From Litoreibacter meonggei (GTDB lineage: Bacteria; Pseudomonadota; Alphaproteobacteria; Rhodobacterales; Rhodobacteraceae): 64,000 nucleotides of DNA. This document shows positions 43,857-53,614 of the stretch, one piece after another. The notes under the pieces were generated by a model. That model was not told the origin of the DNA. It did no database searches and saw only the letters and a list, made by a program, of their open reading frames with translations. The translations under genes and the position numbers were made by a program. The DNA is taken from assembly GCF_003663885.1 (NCBI RefSeq), contig NZ_RCCE01000001.1, positions 682,001 through 746,000 of the forward strand, read 5' to 3'. How positions within the stretch are numbered: position 1 is the stretch's first letter; every line of letters starts with the position of its first letter.

Positions 43857-44899
43857 CTGTTGTCCCCTGCCCGTGCCGCCAAAATCGGGATAAGCACGCT
43901 GAGGACCAGCAACCGGCCCACATGGCAGGCCGCCACGAAGCCCGGATTGGCCCCCAGAACCGCACCCATAACGATCATCGTCTCAAGCCCCCCAGGCGCG
44001 AAGGCGACCAGAACATGGGGCAGCGGCATGTCCAAAAGCATCGACACAGGCACCGCGAAGCCAAGTGCAAGCACGGTGGTCAGCGCGGTAATCGCCACCC
44101 CGCCGCCCGCATATCGAAACAACGTCGCGGGGCTGGTGCCGCCAAAGCGTGAGCCGATAAGAGTGCCCATCAGAACAAGGCAGGCCATGGTAATCTTCGG
44201 CTCCAGAATTCCGGGCGACAGGTCGGACAGATGCCCCGCTGACGACACCAGCATCGCACCAATCAGCAGCGGTGCAGGCACGCGCAGCCGCTCCAGCACC
44301 CATCCGGTAATGAGCGACAGGACCACCAATATTGCGACATAGGCAACGCCCAAAACCTCGCCATTCGGGATAAGGCCTTGCGACATATCCAGCCCCATAA
44401 GTGCCGCGAGTGCCGGAACGGTCAGCGTCAGCAGCAACACCCGCACGGATTGCGCGACGGTTACGCGTGTTAGATTGACGCCATAAGTTTCGCCCAAGGC
44501 AATCACGAAGCTGAGGTGACCGGGGGCTGAGGCCAGAACCGCGCTGCGTTGATCGAAACCGAACCCCTTCACCAACAAGGCCCGACACAGGACCATGGCC
44601 AACACGAGCATGATCGCCAGTGCCACGAAAGCGAGTGGCCAGCGCAGCATCGCGGCGGCGGCCTCTGCGTTCACACCAGCGCCAATTCCGATGCCAATGA
44701 ACAAGAACGCAATGTCGCGCAGCATGGGTGCGACCTCCAAACGAAGCCCGAACAACGACAACACCGAGACCAGCACCGCAGGCCCTGTCAGCATATAAAG
44801 CGGAAGACTCACCCAATAGCCCAGCAGGGCACCAGCCGCGCCAACTGCGAGCGAAAGGAGCGACAGCCCAAGGGCGGGGAATGTTGGCGGCGTTAGCAT
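43853..44899 (-). CDS. AbrB-type membrane protein (PF05145 duplication)
   Basis: 348 aa with about ten membrane helices in two similar halves. Seen: LPLYMLTGPAVLVSVLSLFG near residue 32, ASAPGHLSFVIALGETYGVN near 125, and the repeat counterpart VAFAPGGLETMIVMGAVLGA near 305, where the P-G-x-L/G pair recurs. Often annotated as AbrB-family regulator or ammonia monooxygenase, but neither function fits a polytopic protein; transport or stress roles are more likely. Upstream of yqaA in the same operon. Confidence 0.82.
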   Translation of the reverse strand: MLTPPTFPALGLSLLSLAVGAAGALLGYWVSLPLYMLTGPAVLVSVLSLFGLRLEVAPMLRDIAFLFIGIGIGAGVNAEAAAAMLRWPLAFVALAIMLVLAMVLCRALLVKGFGFDQRSAVLASAPGHLSFVIALGETYGVNLTRVTVAQSVRVLLLTLTVPALAALMGLDMSQGLIPNGEVLGVAYVAILVVLSLITGWVLERLRVPAPLLIGAMLVSSAGHLSDLSPGILEPKITMACLVLMGTLIGSRFGGTSPATLFRYAGGGVAITALTTVLALGFAVPVSMLLDMPLPHVLVAFAPGGLETMIVMGAVLGANPGFVAACHVGRLLVLSVLIPILAARAGDNR

Positions 44900-45034
44900 G
44901 GGCTACGGCTATCACCCCGCCGCGCGGATGTGGAGAGGTGCCAGCCTGCTGGAACGCAGCTTTTGCACGGCGTGTTAACGAAAACCTTACCACCTGCCCC
45001 TTGACCTGAGCCGCAGCAGGCGCACCATTCACGC

Positions 45035-45595
45035 ATGCGTATTTTATGTCTTCTGCCGCTTATTTTGCCGCTGACCGCCTTCGCGGACTGCCCGCCGTCG
45101 CCTGAGCGCAGTGTGCGCCACGCCGAGCTAATGGAATTGGTCGCGGAAGCGCCAAACGAGATGGTCGCGCGCGGCTATACAAATGAACTGTGGGGAATTT
45201 GGGCCACCGCGCCTGATGAAACCGCGCAAGAGATACTTGATCGCGGCATGAACCAGCGGGCGTCGTACAACTTTGCCGGCGCGTTGAAGGATTTCGACAC
45301 CTTGATTGCCTACTGTCCAGATTACGCGGAGGGCTATAACCAACGGGCTTTCGTGAATTTCATCCGTCAGGACTATAAAACTGCGTTGGCAGACCTGAAT
45401 CGCGCCGTTGAACTAACGCCAGACCACATTGGCGCGATCGTCGGGCGGGCGTTAGCGCTCATTGAACTCGGGCAGGTGCGTGAAGGGCAAATCGCGTTGC
45501 GGAGGGCATTGCTGTTGAATCCTTGGTTGCCCGAACGAAACCGTGTCACGCCGCTGCCGGAAACAGAAGAAAACGACGTTGAGACTGACCTTTGA
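45035..45595 (+). CDS. Periplasmic TPR protein
   Basis: 186 aa. Signal peptide [17 protein letters not shown], then tetratricopeptide repeats around residues 78-165 (for example [20 protein letters not shown] followed by [20 protein letters not shown]). It probably scaffolds protein contacts in the periplasm. Stands alone before tRNA-Leu. Confidence 0.82.
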   Translation: MRILCLLPLILPLTAFADCPPSPERSVRHAELMELVAEAPNEMVARGYTNELWGIWATAPDETAQEILDRGMNQRASYNFAGALKDFDTLIAYCPDYAEGYNQRAFVNFIRQDYKTALADLNRAVELTPDHIGAIVGRALALIELGQVREGQIALRRALLLNPWLPERNRVTPLPETEENDVETDL

Positions 45596-45641
45596 TCTTT
45601 AAGCCCTCGCGGCACGCCGTTATGGTCTCGCCACCCCCCGT

Positions 45642-45727
45642 GCCCGCGTGGTGGAATGGTAGACACATGAGACTTAAAATCTTTGGGCCGCAAGGCCGTG
45701 CCGGTTCGAGTCCGGCCGCGGGTACCA
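45642..45727 (+). tRNA. tRNA-Leu(TAA)
   Basis: 86 bases including an encoded CCA. The acceptor arm GCCCGCG pairs with CGCGGGT (one G-U), the anticodon loop is ACTTAAAAT with anticodon TAA, a long variable arm follows (TGGGCCGCAAGGCCGTG), and the T arm has GGTTCGAGTCC. The long variable arm and A discriminator fit tRNA-Leu. Confidence 0.95.
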
Positions 45728-45754
45728 CCCAATCCCAGATGCAAAATGCGCACG

Positions 45755-45782
45755 AAAAAAACGCGCCCCTGATGGGACGCGC
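45755..45782 (-). terminator. Intrinsic terminator of the DUF6280-like gene
   Basis: On the minus strand: CGCGTCCC-ATCA-GGGGCGCG (8 pairs, one G-U), followed by seven T residues. It lies 26 bases after the stop codon at 45808. Confidence 0.8.
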
Positions 45783-45807
45783 TTCAAAATTTGGTTCGGA
45801 TCAAACT

Positions 45808-46122
45808 TTATGCAGCTTCGGCTTGGCTCCGGCGTTCGCTCTCTTCGCGAGACAGGGCAACGGATGTCCGCACACCATTGCCAACAAAAGCCATTAGCCC
45901 GGACACAACCCGCTCGTTGGGGTCGATGCCTGCGCAGCTCAGAACTTCGCGGCCATCACGAGAGCGCGCCCAGCGGGCGATCTGCTCGGGGCCATTCCCG
46001 TATTTTTTGTCATCTGCAATCGCATCGTCGAGTGCAGCCAAGACCACGGCGGCAAAAAGTTTGCGTGCGCGTTGACCTTGTTCAAAGTTGAAAGCGTTGC
46101 CATCAACGAAATCAGCAGCCAT
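45808..46122 (-). CDS. DUF6280-like conserved Rhodobacterales protein
   Basis: 104 aa from the ATG at 46122 (AAAGGAAA upstream); a longer frame to 46245 lacks a ribosome binding site. Seen: [60 protein letters not shown] and [10 protein letters not shown]. It is a helical, soluble protein with no known function that I recall as widespread in the order. Assignment to DUF6280 is from memory. A clear intrinsic terminator follows. Confidence 0.7.
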   Translation of the reverse strand: MAADFVDGNAFNFEQGQRARKLFAAVVLAALDDAIADDKKYGNGPEQIARWARSRDGREVLSCAGIDPNERVVSGLMAFVGNGVRTSVALSREESERRSQAEAA

Positions 46123-46338
46123 TTCGTTTCCTTTGTTTTTGCTCTTGTATCTTCGGGCGTGAAGACGGTTGTGACAGAAACTATCCGATTCGTCATTGCG
46201 TTCTGGGAATACCACCCATGCGCCTGACGCATAACTCGACGTCATGCTTAACCGTATTTAGTCTCCTTGCCTCTGTATAACTCCCCAGATATAGGTTTGT
46301 TCCGACATCTATCAACCTTTTGCCAAGGAATTGACACA

Positions 46339-46902
46339 ATGCCCAAAATTAACGGAAATGAAATCCGCGGTGGCAATGTATTGGAGCACAATGGTGGCCT
46401 TTGGGTCGCGGTGAAAGTGGACCATGTAAAGCCCGGCAAAGGCGGTGCTTTTGCCCAAGTCGAGATGAAAAACTTGCGTAACGGGTCAAAATTGAACGAA
46501 CGATTCCGCAGCGCCGACAAAGTTGAGCGCGTTCGTCTTGAGCAAAAAGACCAGCAGTTTTTGTATGAAACCGACGGCATGCTGACCTTCATGGACACTG
46601 AAACTTACGAGCAAATCGAGTTGCCAGCTGACCTGCTGGGCGACCGCCGTCCCTTCCTGCAGGACGGTATGATTGCGGTGGTCGAGTTCCATGAAGCCGA
46701 AGCTTTGAACGCATCTCTGCCCCAGAAAGTCACCTGCAAAGTCGTCGAGACCGAGCCGGCAATCAAAGGTCAAACCGCCTCCAAAAGCTTCAAACCAGCT
46801 GTTCTGGATAATGGCGTGCGCCTGATGATCCCGCCGTTTGTAGGCGTTGACGAAGACATCATCGTCGACACAGAGTCGATGGAATATTCCGAACGCGCTT
46901 AA
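46339..46902 (+). CDS. efp: Elongation factor P
   Basis: 187 aa. Relieves ribosome stalling at polyproline stretches. Seen: [20 protein letters not shown] at the start, the acceptor-stem loop [17 protein letters not shown] near residue 32 with the Lys of PGKGG that is beta-lysylated in E. coli, and a C-terminal OB-fold segment ([20 protein letters not shown]). The ATG at 46339 is chosen for the canonical N-terminus, with AAGGAA upstream. No modification gene (EpmA/B) is nearby. Confidence 0.95.
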   Translation: MPKINGNEIRGGNVLEHNGGLWVAVKVDHVKPGKGGAFAQVEMKNLRNGSKLNERFRSADKVERVRLEQKDQQFLYETDGMLTFMDTETYEQIELPADLLGDRRPFLQDGMIAVVEFHEAEALNASLPQKVTCKVVETEPAIKGQTASKSFKPAVLDNGVRLMIPPFVGVDEDIIVDTESMEYSERA

Positions 46903-46906
46903 GGGC

Positions 46907-47764
46907 TTAGACGGCGATCCAGCGATCCGACAACACATCCGGATTGGCCAACTTAGGATCGTTAAACCATTTCGCAGGCCCGACCACACGCGCGTCCGGC
47001 CTGCGATCCAGCCAACCGCCCCACCACGAGAAGGTGGAGTTGGCGATAACGTGATCCGAGCAGCATGACATAAGCCGCAAGTCCTCGTAGTGCTTGTTAG
47101 GGCCGTTATGGCCGACGGCGGTCATGTCATAGGGCAGTTTCAAGTTGTCACGCACCCAATCCGGATCATCGGAAAATACAAAAACCTTGAGGTCATCTTG
47201 TCCCTCGGACAGCCGCTCCAGCGCGCGCAGGTAGTAGGCCTCGTCACATGTGGCATAGGTAGAGTTGGATTTTGGCGACCCCAGATAATCCCCACGACGC
47301 ATGTGCAGCGAAACGGTGTGGCCCGCGCTGGCAATGCGATCGGCGTATTCAGCGTTTTGGGTATCGGGGGGGGTGATGATCCGCAATTCGTCCTCCAGCT
47401 GATCAAGCACGTCCGCGAAATAGCGTTCGGACTGGAAGTACCCGTGCAGATAGGTGCCATCAGGGGCGTACGCGATGCGGTCCTGATATCTTAGGCCCTT
47501 TTCACGCATGAATTTCGGACTGTTCCCGAAAGCCCGCCATATGGCGTAGTTGAAGGGGCTGTCCTTGGCAGGCGGCAGCTCAGACGGCTCCGCAATGCGG
47601 GCACTGATGTTGAAATGATCTAACGCAAACGCCCAATGCGACCCCGGAGGAGCGAGCCTAGCGTCAAGCAAAAGCTCGGTCCCCTGCCGCAGAGATACCG
47701 CTCGAGCGGCGGCATATTGGAACAGCTGGTTACCCAAGCCTCCGAAAATTCTGCTGTAGATCAT
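46907..47764 (-). CDS. Alpha-1,2-fucosyltransferase family (GT11)
   Basis: 285 aa from the ATG at 47764; the longer frame adds 48 residues without support. Seen: the N-terminal motif GGLGNQLFQYAAARA, SLHMRRGDYLG near residue 150, VFVFSDDPDWV near 200, and NSTFSWWGGWLDRR near 245, all diagnostic of GT11 enzymes that move fucose from GDP-fucose. The product would be a surface glycan. Divergent from the FkbM gene, 91 bases apart. Confidence 0.92.
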   Translation of the reverse strand: MIYSRIFGGLGNQLFQYAAARAVSLRQGTELLLDARLAPPGSHWAFALDHFNISARIAEPSELPPAKDSPFNYAIWRAFGNSPKFMREKGLRYQDRIAYAPDGTYLHGYFQSERYFADVLDQLEDELRIITPPDTQNAEYADRIASAGHTVSLHMRRGDYLGSPKSNSTYATCDEAYYLRALERLSEGQDDLKVFVFSDDPDWVRDNLKLPYDMTAVGHNGPNKHYEDLRLMSCCSDHVIANSTFSWWGGWLDRRPDARVVGPAKWFNDPKLANPDVLSDRWIAV

Positions 47765-47855
47765 ATCCCGCCCTCTTTTTCTGCAAGGCTTGCCCTGCCC
47801 GACTGCGTTTGTCATAGCTATGCGACCCATTAGCCCAAATGCGAACGGACCTGAA

Positions 47856-48509
47856 ATGCGAATTTCCCTCAAGCACTGGCTTCGCCTGCGCCGCGACCCC
47901 TGGCGCAAAGTGTTCTATGATGCCTACCGTCAATGGAAACGCGACAAGATGGAAGCCAAACGCTACATATTCGAGGGCTTGAACGGCGACAGTGTCGTGT
48001 TCGACGTTGGTGGGTTCGAAGGAAACTGGGCGCAGGACATCCACGACCGTTACGGATCGACGGTCCATGTGTTCGAGCCGCATCCGACATTCGCGGCAGC
48101 ACTTGTTAAGCGGTTTGAAGGCAATCCCAAGTTTATTGTCCACGCCTTCGCGTTGGGCAGTGAAGCCGGACAGTTGCATTTGTCCGACGACGGGGATGCG
48201 TCCTCGGCGGTGAATGATGTTGCTGGCGCCGTGTCAGGCGAAGTTCGTGCGGTGGCGGAGTTTATGAAGACGTTCGAGCCCGACCAGATTGATTTAATGA
48301 AGATCAACATCGAAGGCGGCGAGTATGATTTGCTACCCGCGCTAGCGGCCTCTGGCGACCTTGGTCGTTTCGGTATCGTTCAAGTGCAGTTCCATCAGTT
48401 CCGCGAAAGCGACGGCGCACTTCGTGATAGCGTCCGCGCTGACTTGGCAAAAACTCATGCAGAGGCGTGGTGCTATCCTTTTGTGTGGGAAGAGTGGCAC
48501 CGCACTTAA
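47856..48509 (+). CDS. FkbM-family methyltransferase
   Basis: 217 aa from the ATG at 47856 (an upstream ATG at 47820 is possible). Rossmann methyltransferase: VVFDVGGFEGNWAQD near residue 48 (SAM motif I), VHVFEPHPTFAAAL near 73, and the FkbM end motif LMKINIEGGEYDLLPAL near 148. It probably O-methylates a sugar. It lies between GT11 and GT10 fucosyltransferase genes and ends within TTAA shared with the GT10 stop. Confidence 0.85.
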   Translation: MRISLKHWLRLRRDPWRKVFYDAYRQWKRDKMEAKRYIFEGLNGDSVVFDVGGFEGNWAQDIHDRYGSTVHVFEPHPTFAAALVKRFEGNPKFIVHAFALGSEAGQLHLSDDGDASSAVNDVAGAVSGEVRAVAEFMKTFEPDQIDLMKINIEGGEYDLLPALAASGDLGRFGIVQVQFHQFRESDGALRDSVRADLAKTHAEAWCYPFVWEEWHRT

Positions 48510-49381
48510 TTGTAATGACAGGGCTGGCCGCTTTGGACTGTTAACGCGGCACGGTGCAGGTAGTCGGCATAGAATTTTGCGCGCTCGGCGTTCTCCTTGA
48601 TTGCGGCGCTTCTAGCGGCATAGTCTTCGTCGCTAACACGACTTAAGGCGTCGCGGATTTCGAGCTCGGAATTACAGATTACCATGCCCTTGGGGTTGAA
48701 ATAAGCGTCGATGTTGGGACAGCCCCAATAGATCGGCACAGTTTCACACAAGGCCGCATCGACCATTTTCTCGGTGAAATAATCCGCCTCGCGAATGTTT
48801 TCGATGACAACGGAGTATCGGTAAGGGGCGAGGCCGTCTTGCTTGCGCTCGAACGGCTTATACCCGCGCCCCATAACATCGACATTCAATCCCTCTTCGC
48901 GCACATGATCTACGATCTGGTGGCGGAGCTTGTGACTGTCAAGATTACGTTTGGCCGACGCGATCAGCGAGGTCATTTGGGTCTTGTCGACCACGATGCC
49001 GTCGATATCCTCGATGAAGGTGAAGCCGAACACATAGTGCAGAGCATTCGGGGCCGCCGACAAGAGGTCTTCGTTTTTGGTCAGGATATGCTGAAACCGC
49101 CAACGCATCCGGCGCGCATTCTTCAGGTGGTGATCATGTACGATATCGGGTTCCACGATCATAACCGACACCCTCGCCCTCACGCCAACCCACGGAAGAT
49201 AGAACATCGGTTTGCGCGGAAACGTGATCAGATGATCATCCGGCCCCAGATCAGCAACCGTACCCTGCAATAAGCGATCGGGGCGTCCAAGCGGCCAGGC
49301 CAGATTGTCCAAGGACATTTTGGCGATGCCCCAAGTCGGCCAGCGGCCATAGGGAACCACAGCGTATGCAGAACTGGTCAT
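48506..49381 (-). CDS. GT10 fucosyltransferase (alpha-1,3/4 type)
   Basis: 291 aa. The GT10 C-terminal donor domain is clear: YRYSVVIENIREADYFTEKM near residue 185, followed by VDAALCETVPIYWGCPNIDA and YFNPKGMV. This matches the alpha-1,3-fucosyltransferase motif (S-V-I-E-N...Y-x-T-E-K, W-G-x-P). The N-terminal acceptor domain is about 130 residues. There is no membrane helix, so the enzyme is probably cytoplasmic, as in Helicobacter. The ATGA start overlaps the rhomboid stop. Confidence 0.88.
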   Translation of the reverse strand: MTSSAYAVVPYGRWPTWGIAKMSLDNLAWPLGRPDRLLQGTVADLGPDDHLITFPRKPMFYLPWVGVRARVSVMIVEPDIVHDHHLKNARRMRWRFQHILTKNEDLLSAAPNALHYVFGFTFIEDIDGIVVDKTQMTSLIASAKRNLDSHKLRHQIVDHVREEGLNVDVMGRGYKPFERKQDGLAPYRYSVVIENIREADYFTEKMVDAALCETVPIYWGCPNIDAYFNPKGMVICNSELEIRDALSRVSDEDYAARSAAIKENAERAKFYADYLHRAALTVQSGQPCHYN

Positions 49382-50118
49382 TTGCGTCGCTTCACAACTG
49401 GAATACTGGAGCTATATGTGGCCTCCGGATGTGGCGGATGACCATCGGTTTCCTGCCAATACCCAGCCCCACCGCGCTTCAACCAGAGCGGCAGGCACAA
49501 CAGCAACCCAATCAGGAAGCCACCCGCGTGCGCCCAGTAGGCGACACCCACGCCGTCGCCGCCCAAATTTACGACACCGTTAAAAAGCTGTAAAGCAAAC
49601 CAAACGCCGAGCATGACCCAAGCGGGCACGGTAAATATCTTGAAGAAGATCACGAAGATCACAACAATATCGACGCGCGCGCGCGGAAACAGGAGAAGAT
49701 AGCCGCCCATGATCCCAGCGATGGCCCCTGACGCGCCTACGACAGGAACCTGGCTGCTCGGGTCCGCCAACAGCTGCCCGATATCAGCACCGATACCCGC
49801 AGCAAGGTAGAAAATCGCAAAGCCGATATGGCCCATCTGATCTTCTAGGTTGTCCCCGAAAATCCACAAGAACAGCATGTTACCCGCAAGGTGCATCAGC
49901 CCGCCATGCAAAAACATGGACGTCACCAACGTATAGGTTTTCGCACCCGAGCTAACCTCAATCGGTTGCATCCCCCATGTCTGAAAGAAGGAACCCAAGA
50001 CAGGCTCATCGCTAAACAAGGGCCAATAGCTCGCGAAAATCACCACGTTTAACGCGATCAGCGTATAGGTCACATAAGGCGTGCGCTCAGACGGGTTATG
50101 GTCACGAATTGGAAACAT
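49378..50118 (-). CDS. Rhomboid family intramembrane serine protease
   Basis: 246 aa from the ATG at 50118 (MFPIRDHNPSERTPYVTY). Six membrane helices, with MFLHGGLMHLAGNMLFLWIF near residue 90 (conserved His and Asn), the catalytic GASGAIAG near residue 147, and VAYWAHAGGFLIGL near 205 (catalytic His). Cleaves within membranes. It sits between putA (31 bases) and the GT10 gene (4-base overlap). Its substrate is unknown. Confidence 0.9.
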   Translation of the reverse strand: MFPIRDHNPSERTPYVTYTLIALNVVIFASYWPLFSDEPVLGSFFQTWGMQPIEVSSGAKTYTLVTSMFLHGGLMHLAGNMLFLWIFGDNLEDQMGHIGFAIFYLAAGIGADIGQLLADPSSQVPVVGASGAIAGIMGGYLLLFPRARVDIVVIFVIFFKIFTVPAWVMLGVWFALQLFNGVVNLGGDGVGVAYWAHAGGFLIGLLLCLPLWLKRGGAGYWQETDGHPPHPEATYSSSIPVVKRRK

Positions 50119-50149
50119 GCCGCGACGCTGACGGATTGGGCGATGAGGG

Positions 50150-53100
50150 TCAAGCGCCCACCTCCGCCAACAACGCCGCGTTACCGCCTGACGCCGTCGT
50201 GTCGATACACACATGCCGCTCAGCGAGCGTATCGCAGGGGCGTGGGGCCTCGGTGATCAGCTGCAATATCGGGCCGTCTCGGCTTGCCAAATCCCGCCGG
50301 ATACGGCGGGCTGTATCAGCATCGCCGAACCAGAGCACACCGGAGATGTCGGGGGTAGTTGCGACCTCCTCGATCATGCCCTGCCGCGCTGTGCCACCTG
50401 CCGCTTGCACCGCTTTGATCTGGGCGGAGTGGTCGGGGCCAAGGCACAGGAATGGCGCACGGGGTTGCGTAGACAGGCGGTTGGTCTCACCGGTTGGTCC
50501 GGGCATCTCCTGAACATCAGCGGGCACAGGCGCGCCACTGCTTTGGGTGAATTTGGTCAGATAAAGCGGACCGCCTGCCTTGGGGCCTGTACCAGACAAG
50601 CCTTCGCCGCCAAACGGTTGCGAGCCTACAACCGCACCGATCTGGTTTCGGTTCACGTAGACGTTGCCCGCATGAACGCGGTCGACCACTGACTGCACGC
50701 GGTCATCAATGCGCGAGTGAAGACCAAAGGTCAGCCCGTACCCCGTCGCGTTGATCTGGTCGATTACGTCGTCCAACTGATGCGACTTGAAGGTCGCCAC
50801 ATGCAGTACCGGACCGAAGATTTCCTCCTCCATCTGCGCGATGCCATCGACCCGTAGCAAAGTGGGTGCGATGAACGTTCCTTCGGATGGGGCCTGCACT
50901 TCGTGCAACACCCTGCCCTCAGCGCGCGCGGTATCTATATAGGCGGCGATTTTGCCGCGCGCGGCGGCGTCGATGATTGGTCCGACATCGGTGCTGACAT
51001 CCCAAGGATCACCTACTCTCAGCGCGTCCATTGCACCCCGCAGCATCTCGACCAGCCCATCCGCCACGTCTTCTTGAATATAAACGCAGCGCAAGGCGGA
51101 ACAACGCTGCCCCGCCGATTGAAACGCCGACGCAATAACGTCGCGCGTGACCTGCTCCGGCAGTGCGGTGCTGTCGACAATCATGGCGTTCAGCCCACCC
51201 GTCTCGGCAATAAGCGGTGCGGTCGCATTGCCGCTCTCTGCAAGACTTTGATGGATGCGCATGGCTGTCGCAGTAGACCCTGTAAAGCAAACCCCATCGA
51301 CCAATGGCTGCGCGGTCAAAGCCGCACCTACTTCACCACCTCCCGGAAGAAGTTGCAGTGCCGCTTTCGGCACGCCGGCTTCATGCAGCAACGACGTCGC
51401 AAAATGCGCGATCAAGGGCGTCTGCTCAGCTGGCTTTGCCAATACGGCGTTGCCCGCGGCCAGCGCAGCCGCAATCTGCCCCGTGAAAATAGCCAATGGG
51501 AAATTCCACGGCGAGATACACACGAACCGGCCTCGCGCGTCACCTTTCAGCGCTGCGGCTTCGCCTGCGTAGAAGCGTAAGAAGTCCACGGCTTCACGCA
51601 TTTCACCGATACAATCGGGCATGGTTTTGCCTGCTTCACGCGCCAAAAGCGCAAAGATGCGACCCATATTTGCCTCGTAAAGGTCTGCGGCTTTGAGCAA
51701 CACTTGGGCACGCGTGGACGCCGAAGCGCCCCATGGCTTAGCCGCGATCACGGCCTCCGCGGCGTCATCGCCCGACGCCAACTGAACGGTGCCTACGCAA
51801 TCTTGGGGGGCAAAAGGCGATATCACGCTAGTCTGCCCTGCCCCCGACCTCGCACCAACGGTGAGTGGCCCGGCGTCGGATTGCGCCAACTTGAAGTCGT
51901 TGCGCGCACCGTCAATCGCGTCCATGTCGCGCGGGTCAGTCCAGTCCCAGCCTTGGGAATTCGTCCGGCCCGGGAAAATGTCCACCGGCAACGTCACGGC
52001 AGGGAAGCTCAAGCCTTCAAGTTCCGAAAACGGATCAGAGGCGACATCTGAGGCGGGGACGGCTTCGTCTACGATCTGGTTCACGAATGAACTATTCGCG
52101 CCATTCTCTAACAACCTGCGCACCAGATAGGCCAGCAAATCGCGATGCGCTCCGACAGGGGCGTAAATCCGGCAACGGGTTTTTTCATTACGCAAAACGA
52201 TGTCGTGTAGCCGCTCCCCCATGCCATGAAGGCGCTGGAACTCGAACGCGTCGCGGTCGTCGGCCATATCGAGGATAGCAGCCACTGTGTGAGCATTGTG
52301 GGTGGCGAATTGCGGATAAATTCGATCCGTGAGGCTCAGAAGTTTGCGGGCGTTAGCGATGTAGGAAACGTCGGTGGCCTGTTTATGGGTGAAAACTGGA
52401 AACCCATTCAAGCCCATGACCTGCGCGCGTTTGATTTCCGTGTCCCAGTATGCACCTTTCACAAGGCGCACCATGATGCGCCGGTCCAACCGCGTAGCGA
52501 GTGCATAGAGCCAATCGATCACATAGCTAGCGCGTGGGCCGTAAGCCTGGACCACAATCCCAAAGCCGTCCCATCCAGCCAGCGCCTCATCCGACAACGC
52601 GGCCTCGATCACATCCAATGACAGATCCAGACGATCAGCTTCCTCGGCGTCAATATTCAGGCCAACACCACCCTTTGCCGCCAGCCGGCACAGCGTTGTC
52701 AGACGCGGCAACAGCACGCCCATCACCCCGTCTTTTTGCGGCGCCTCGTAGCGCGGATAGAGCGCCGACAACTTTACGGAAATACCGGGGTTGGAGCGGA
52801 TGTCGCCCTGCGTGGCCGCCTTAGCAATGGCCTCGATAGCGTTGTGATAGGCGTCAAAGTAGCCCAGAGCATCCCCGTCGGTCCGCGCCGCCTCACCAAG
52901 CATGTCGTAGGAGTAAGTATAGCCAACAGCCTGCTGCGCTTCGGCACGGGTCATGGCTTTCGCAATGGTTTCCCCCAGCACAAACTGACGGCCCATTTCC
53001 TTCATAGCACGTGCAACGGCGGTACGGATAACAGGCTCGCCCAACCGCTTGACCATGCCGTGGATTTGCCCAGCAATGCCGCGGGACTCGTCTTCAAGAA

Positions 53101-53497
53101 CCTTGCCGGTCAGCATCAGCGCCCATGTCGAAGCGTTCACCAATGATGACGCGGAATGGCCCAAGTGACGGCCCCAGTCCGACGGCGCGATCTTGTCTTC
53201 GATCAGCGCGTCCATGGTGTCGGCATCGGGCACCCGCAGTAACGCTTCGGCAAGACACATGAGAGCCACGCCCTCATCGGTCGACAGGCCGTATTCCGCG
53301 AGAAACACCTCCATCAAGCCCGGCTTGGCAGAACTGCGAATTTGCTCGACCAGCTTGGTTCCTGCAGCGGCGATGCGATCGCGGTCGGCACCAGAGAGAT
53401 TGGCCGTTGCGATCAATTGATCCAGTACGTCACGCTCATTAGGAAGCATATGTGCACGCATCTCGCGGCGCAGGTCTGTGGCAGTTGCATGGGTCAT
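50150..53497 (-). CDS. putA: Bifunctional proline dehydrogenase / glutamate-semialdehyde dehydrogenase
   Basis: 1115 aa. Oxidises proline to glutamate. Order: an N-terminal helical region (1-130), PRODH barrel (about 150-470, with SVKLSALYPRYE, LNIDAEEADRLDLSL and RLVKGAYWDTEIKRAQ), ALDH domain (about 530-1000, with ISPWNFPLAIFTGQ, GFVCFTGSTATAMRI-like loop as VCFTGSTATA, and catalytic Cys in SAGQRCSALRC), and a short C-terminal domain. No ribbon-helix-helix DNA-binding domain at the N-terminus, so it is not self-regulating; a divergent PutR-type gene fills that role. Ribosome binding site AGAGGAC. Confidence 0.96.
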   Translation of the reverse strand: MTHATATDLRREMRAHMLPNERDVLDQLIATANLSGADRDRIAAAGTKLVEQIRSSAKPGLMEVFLAEYGLSTDEGVALMCLAEALLRVPDADTMDALIEDKIAPSDWGRHLGHSASSLVNASTWALMLTGKVLEDESRGIAGQIHGMVKRLGEPVIRTAVARAMKEMGRQFVLGETIAKAMTRAEAQQAVGYTYSYDMLGEAARTDGDALGYFDAYHNAIEAIAKAATQGDIRSNPGISVKLSALYPRYEAPQKDGVMGVLLPRLTTLCRLAAKGGVGLNIDAEEADRLDLSLDVIEAALSDEALAGWDGFGIVVQAYGPRASYVIDWLYALATRLDRRIMVRLVKGAYWDTEIKRAQVMGLNGFPVFTHKQATDVSYIANARKLLSLTDRIYPQFATHNAHTVAAILDMADDRDAFEFQRLHGMGERLHDIVLRNEKTRCRIYAPVGAHRDLLAYLVRRLLENGANSSFVNQIVDEAVPASDVASDPFSELEGLSFPAVTLPVDIFPGRTNSQGWDWTDPRDMDAIDGARNDFKLAQSDAGPLTVGARSGAGQTSVISPFAPQDCVGTVQLASGDDAAEAVIAAKPWGASASTRAQVLLKAADLYEANMGRIFALLAREAGKTMPDCIGEMREAVDFLRFYAGEAAALKGDARGRFVCISPWNFPLAIFTGQIAAALAAGNAVLAKPAEQTPLIAHFATSLLHEAGVPKAALQLLPGGGEVGAALTAQPLVDGVCFTGSTATAMRIHQSLAESGNATAPLIAETGGLNAMIVDSTALPEQVTRDVIASAFQSAGQRCSALRCVYIQEDVADGLVEMLRGAMDALRVGDPWDVSTDVGPIIDAAARGKIAAYIDTARAEGRVLHEVQAPSEGTFIAPTLLRVDGIAQMEEEIFGPVLHVATFKSHQLDDVIDQINATGYGLTFGLHSRIDDRVQSVVDRVHAGNVYVNRNQIGAVVGSQPFGGEGLSGTGPKAGGPLYLTKFTQSSGAPVPADVQEMPGPTGETNRLSTQPRAPFLCLGPDHSAQIKAVQAAGGTARQGMIEEVATTPDISGVLWFGDADTARRIRRDLASRDGPILQLITEAPRPCDTLAERHVCIDTTASGGNAALLAEVGA

Positions 53498-53560
53498 AGC
53501 GGAGTCCTCTCAGCGGGATATTTAGCCAGCTTACACCCACTATTGCAAAGATGAGTCCCG

Positions 53561-53577
53561 TCGTTCAAATTTAACGA
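53561..53577. promoter_or_regulatory. Candidate PutR operator between putA and putR
   Basis: TCGTTCAAATTTAACGA is an imperfect palindrome (7 of 8 half-site positions symmetric about the centre). It lies in the 117-base divergent promoter region, 38 bases from the putR start. Confidence 0.4.
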
Positions 53578-53614
53578 AGATTCTTTCCCGTAGATTCGAG
53601 AAAACGCAGGCATA

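Noticed and set aside
44977-45000. CtrA site TTAA-CGAAAAC-CTTA upstream of the TPR gene
   Set aside because: The second half site is shifted by one base from the required spacing of seven.
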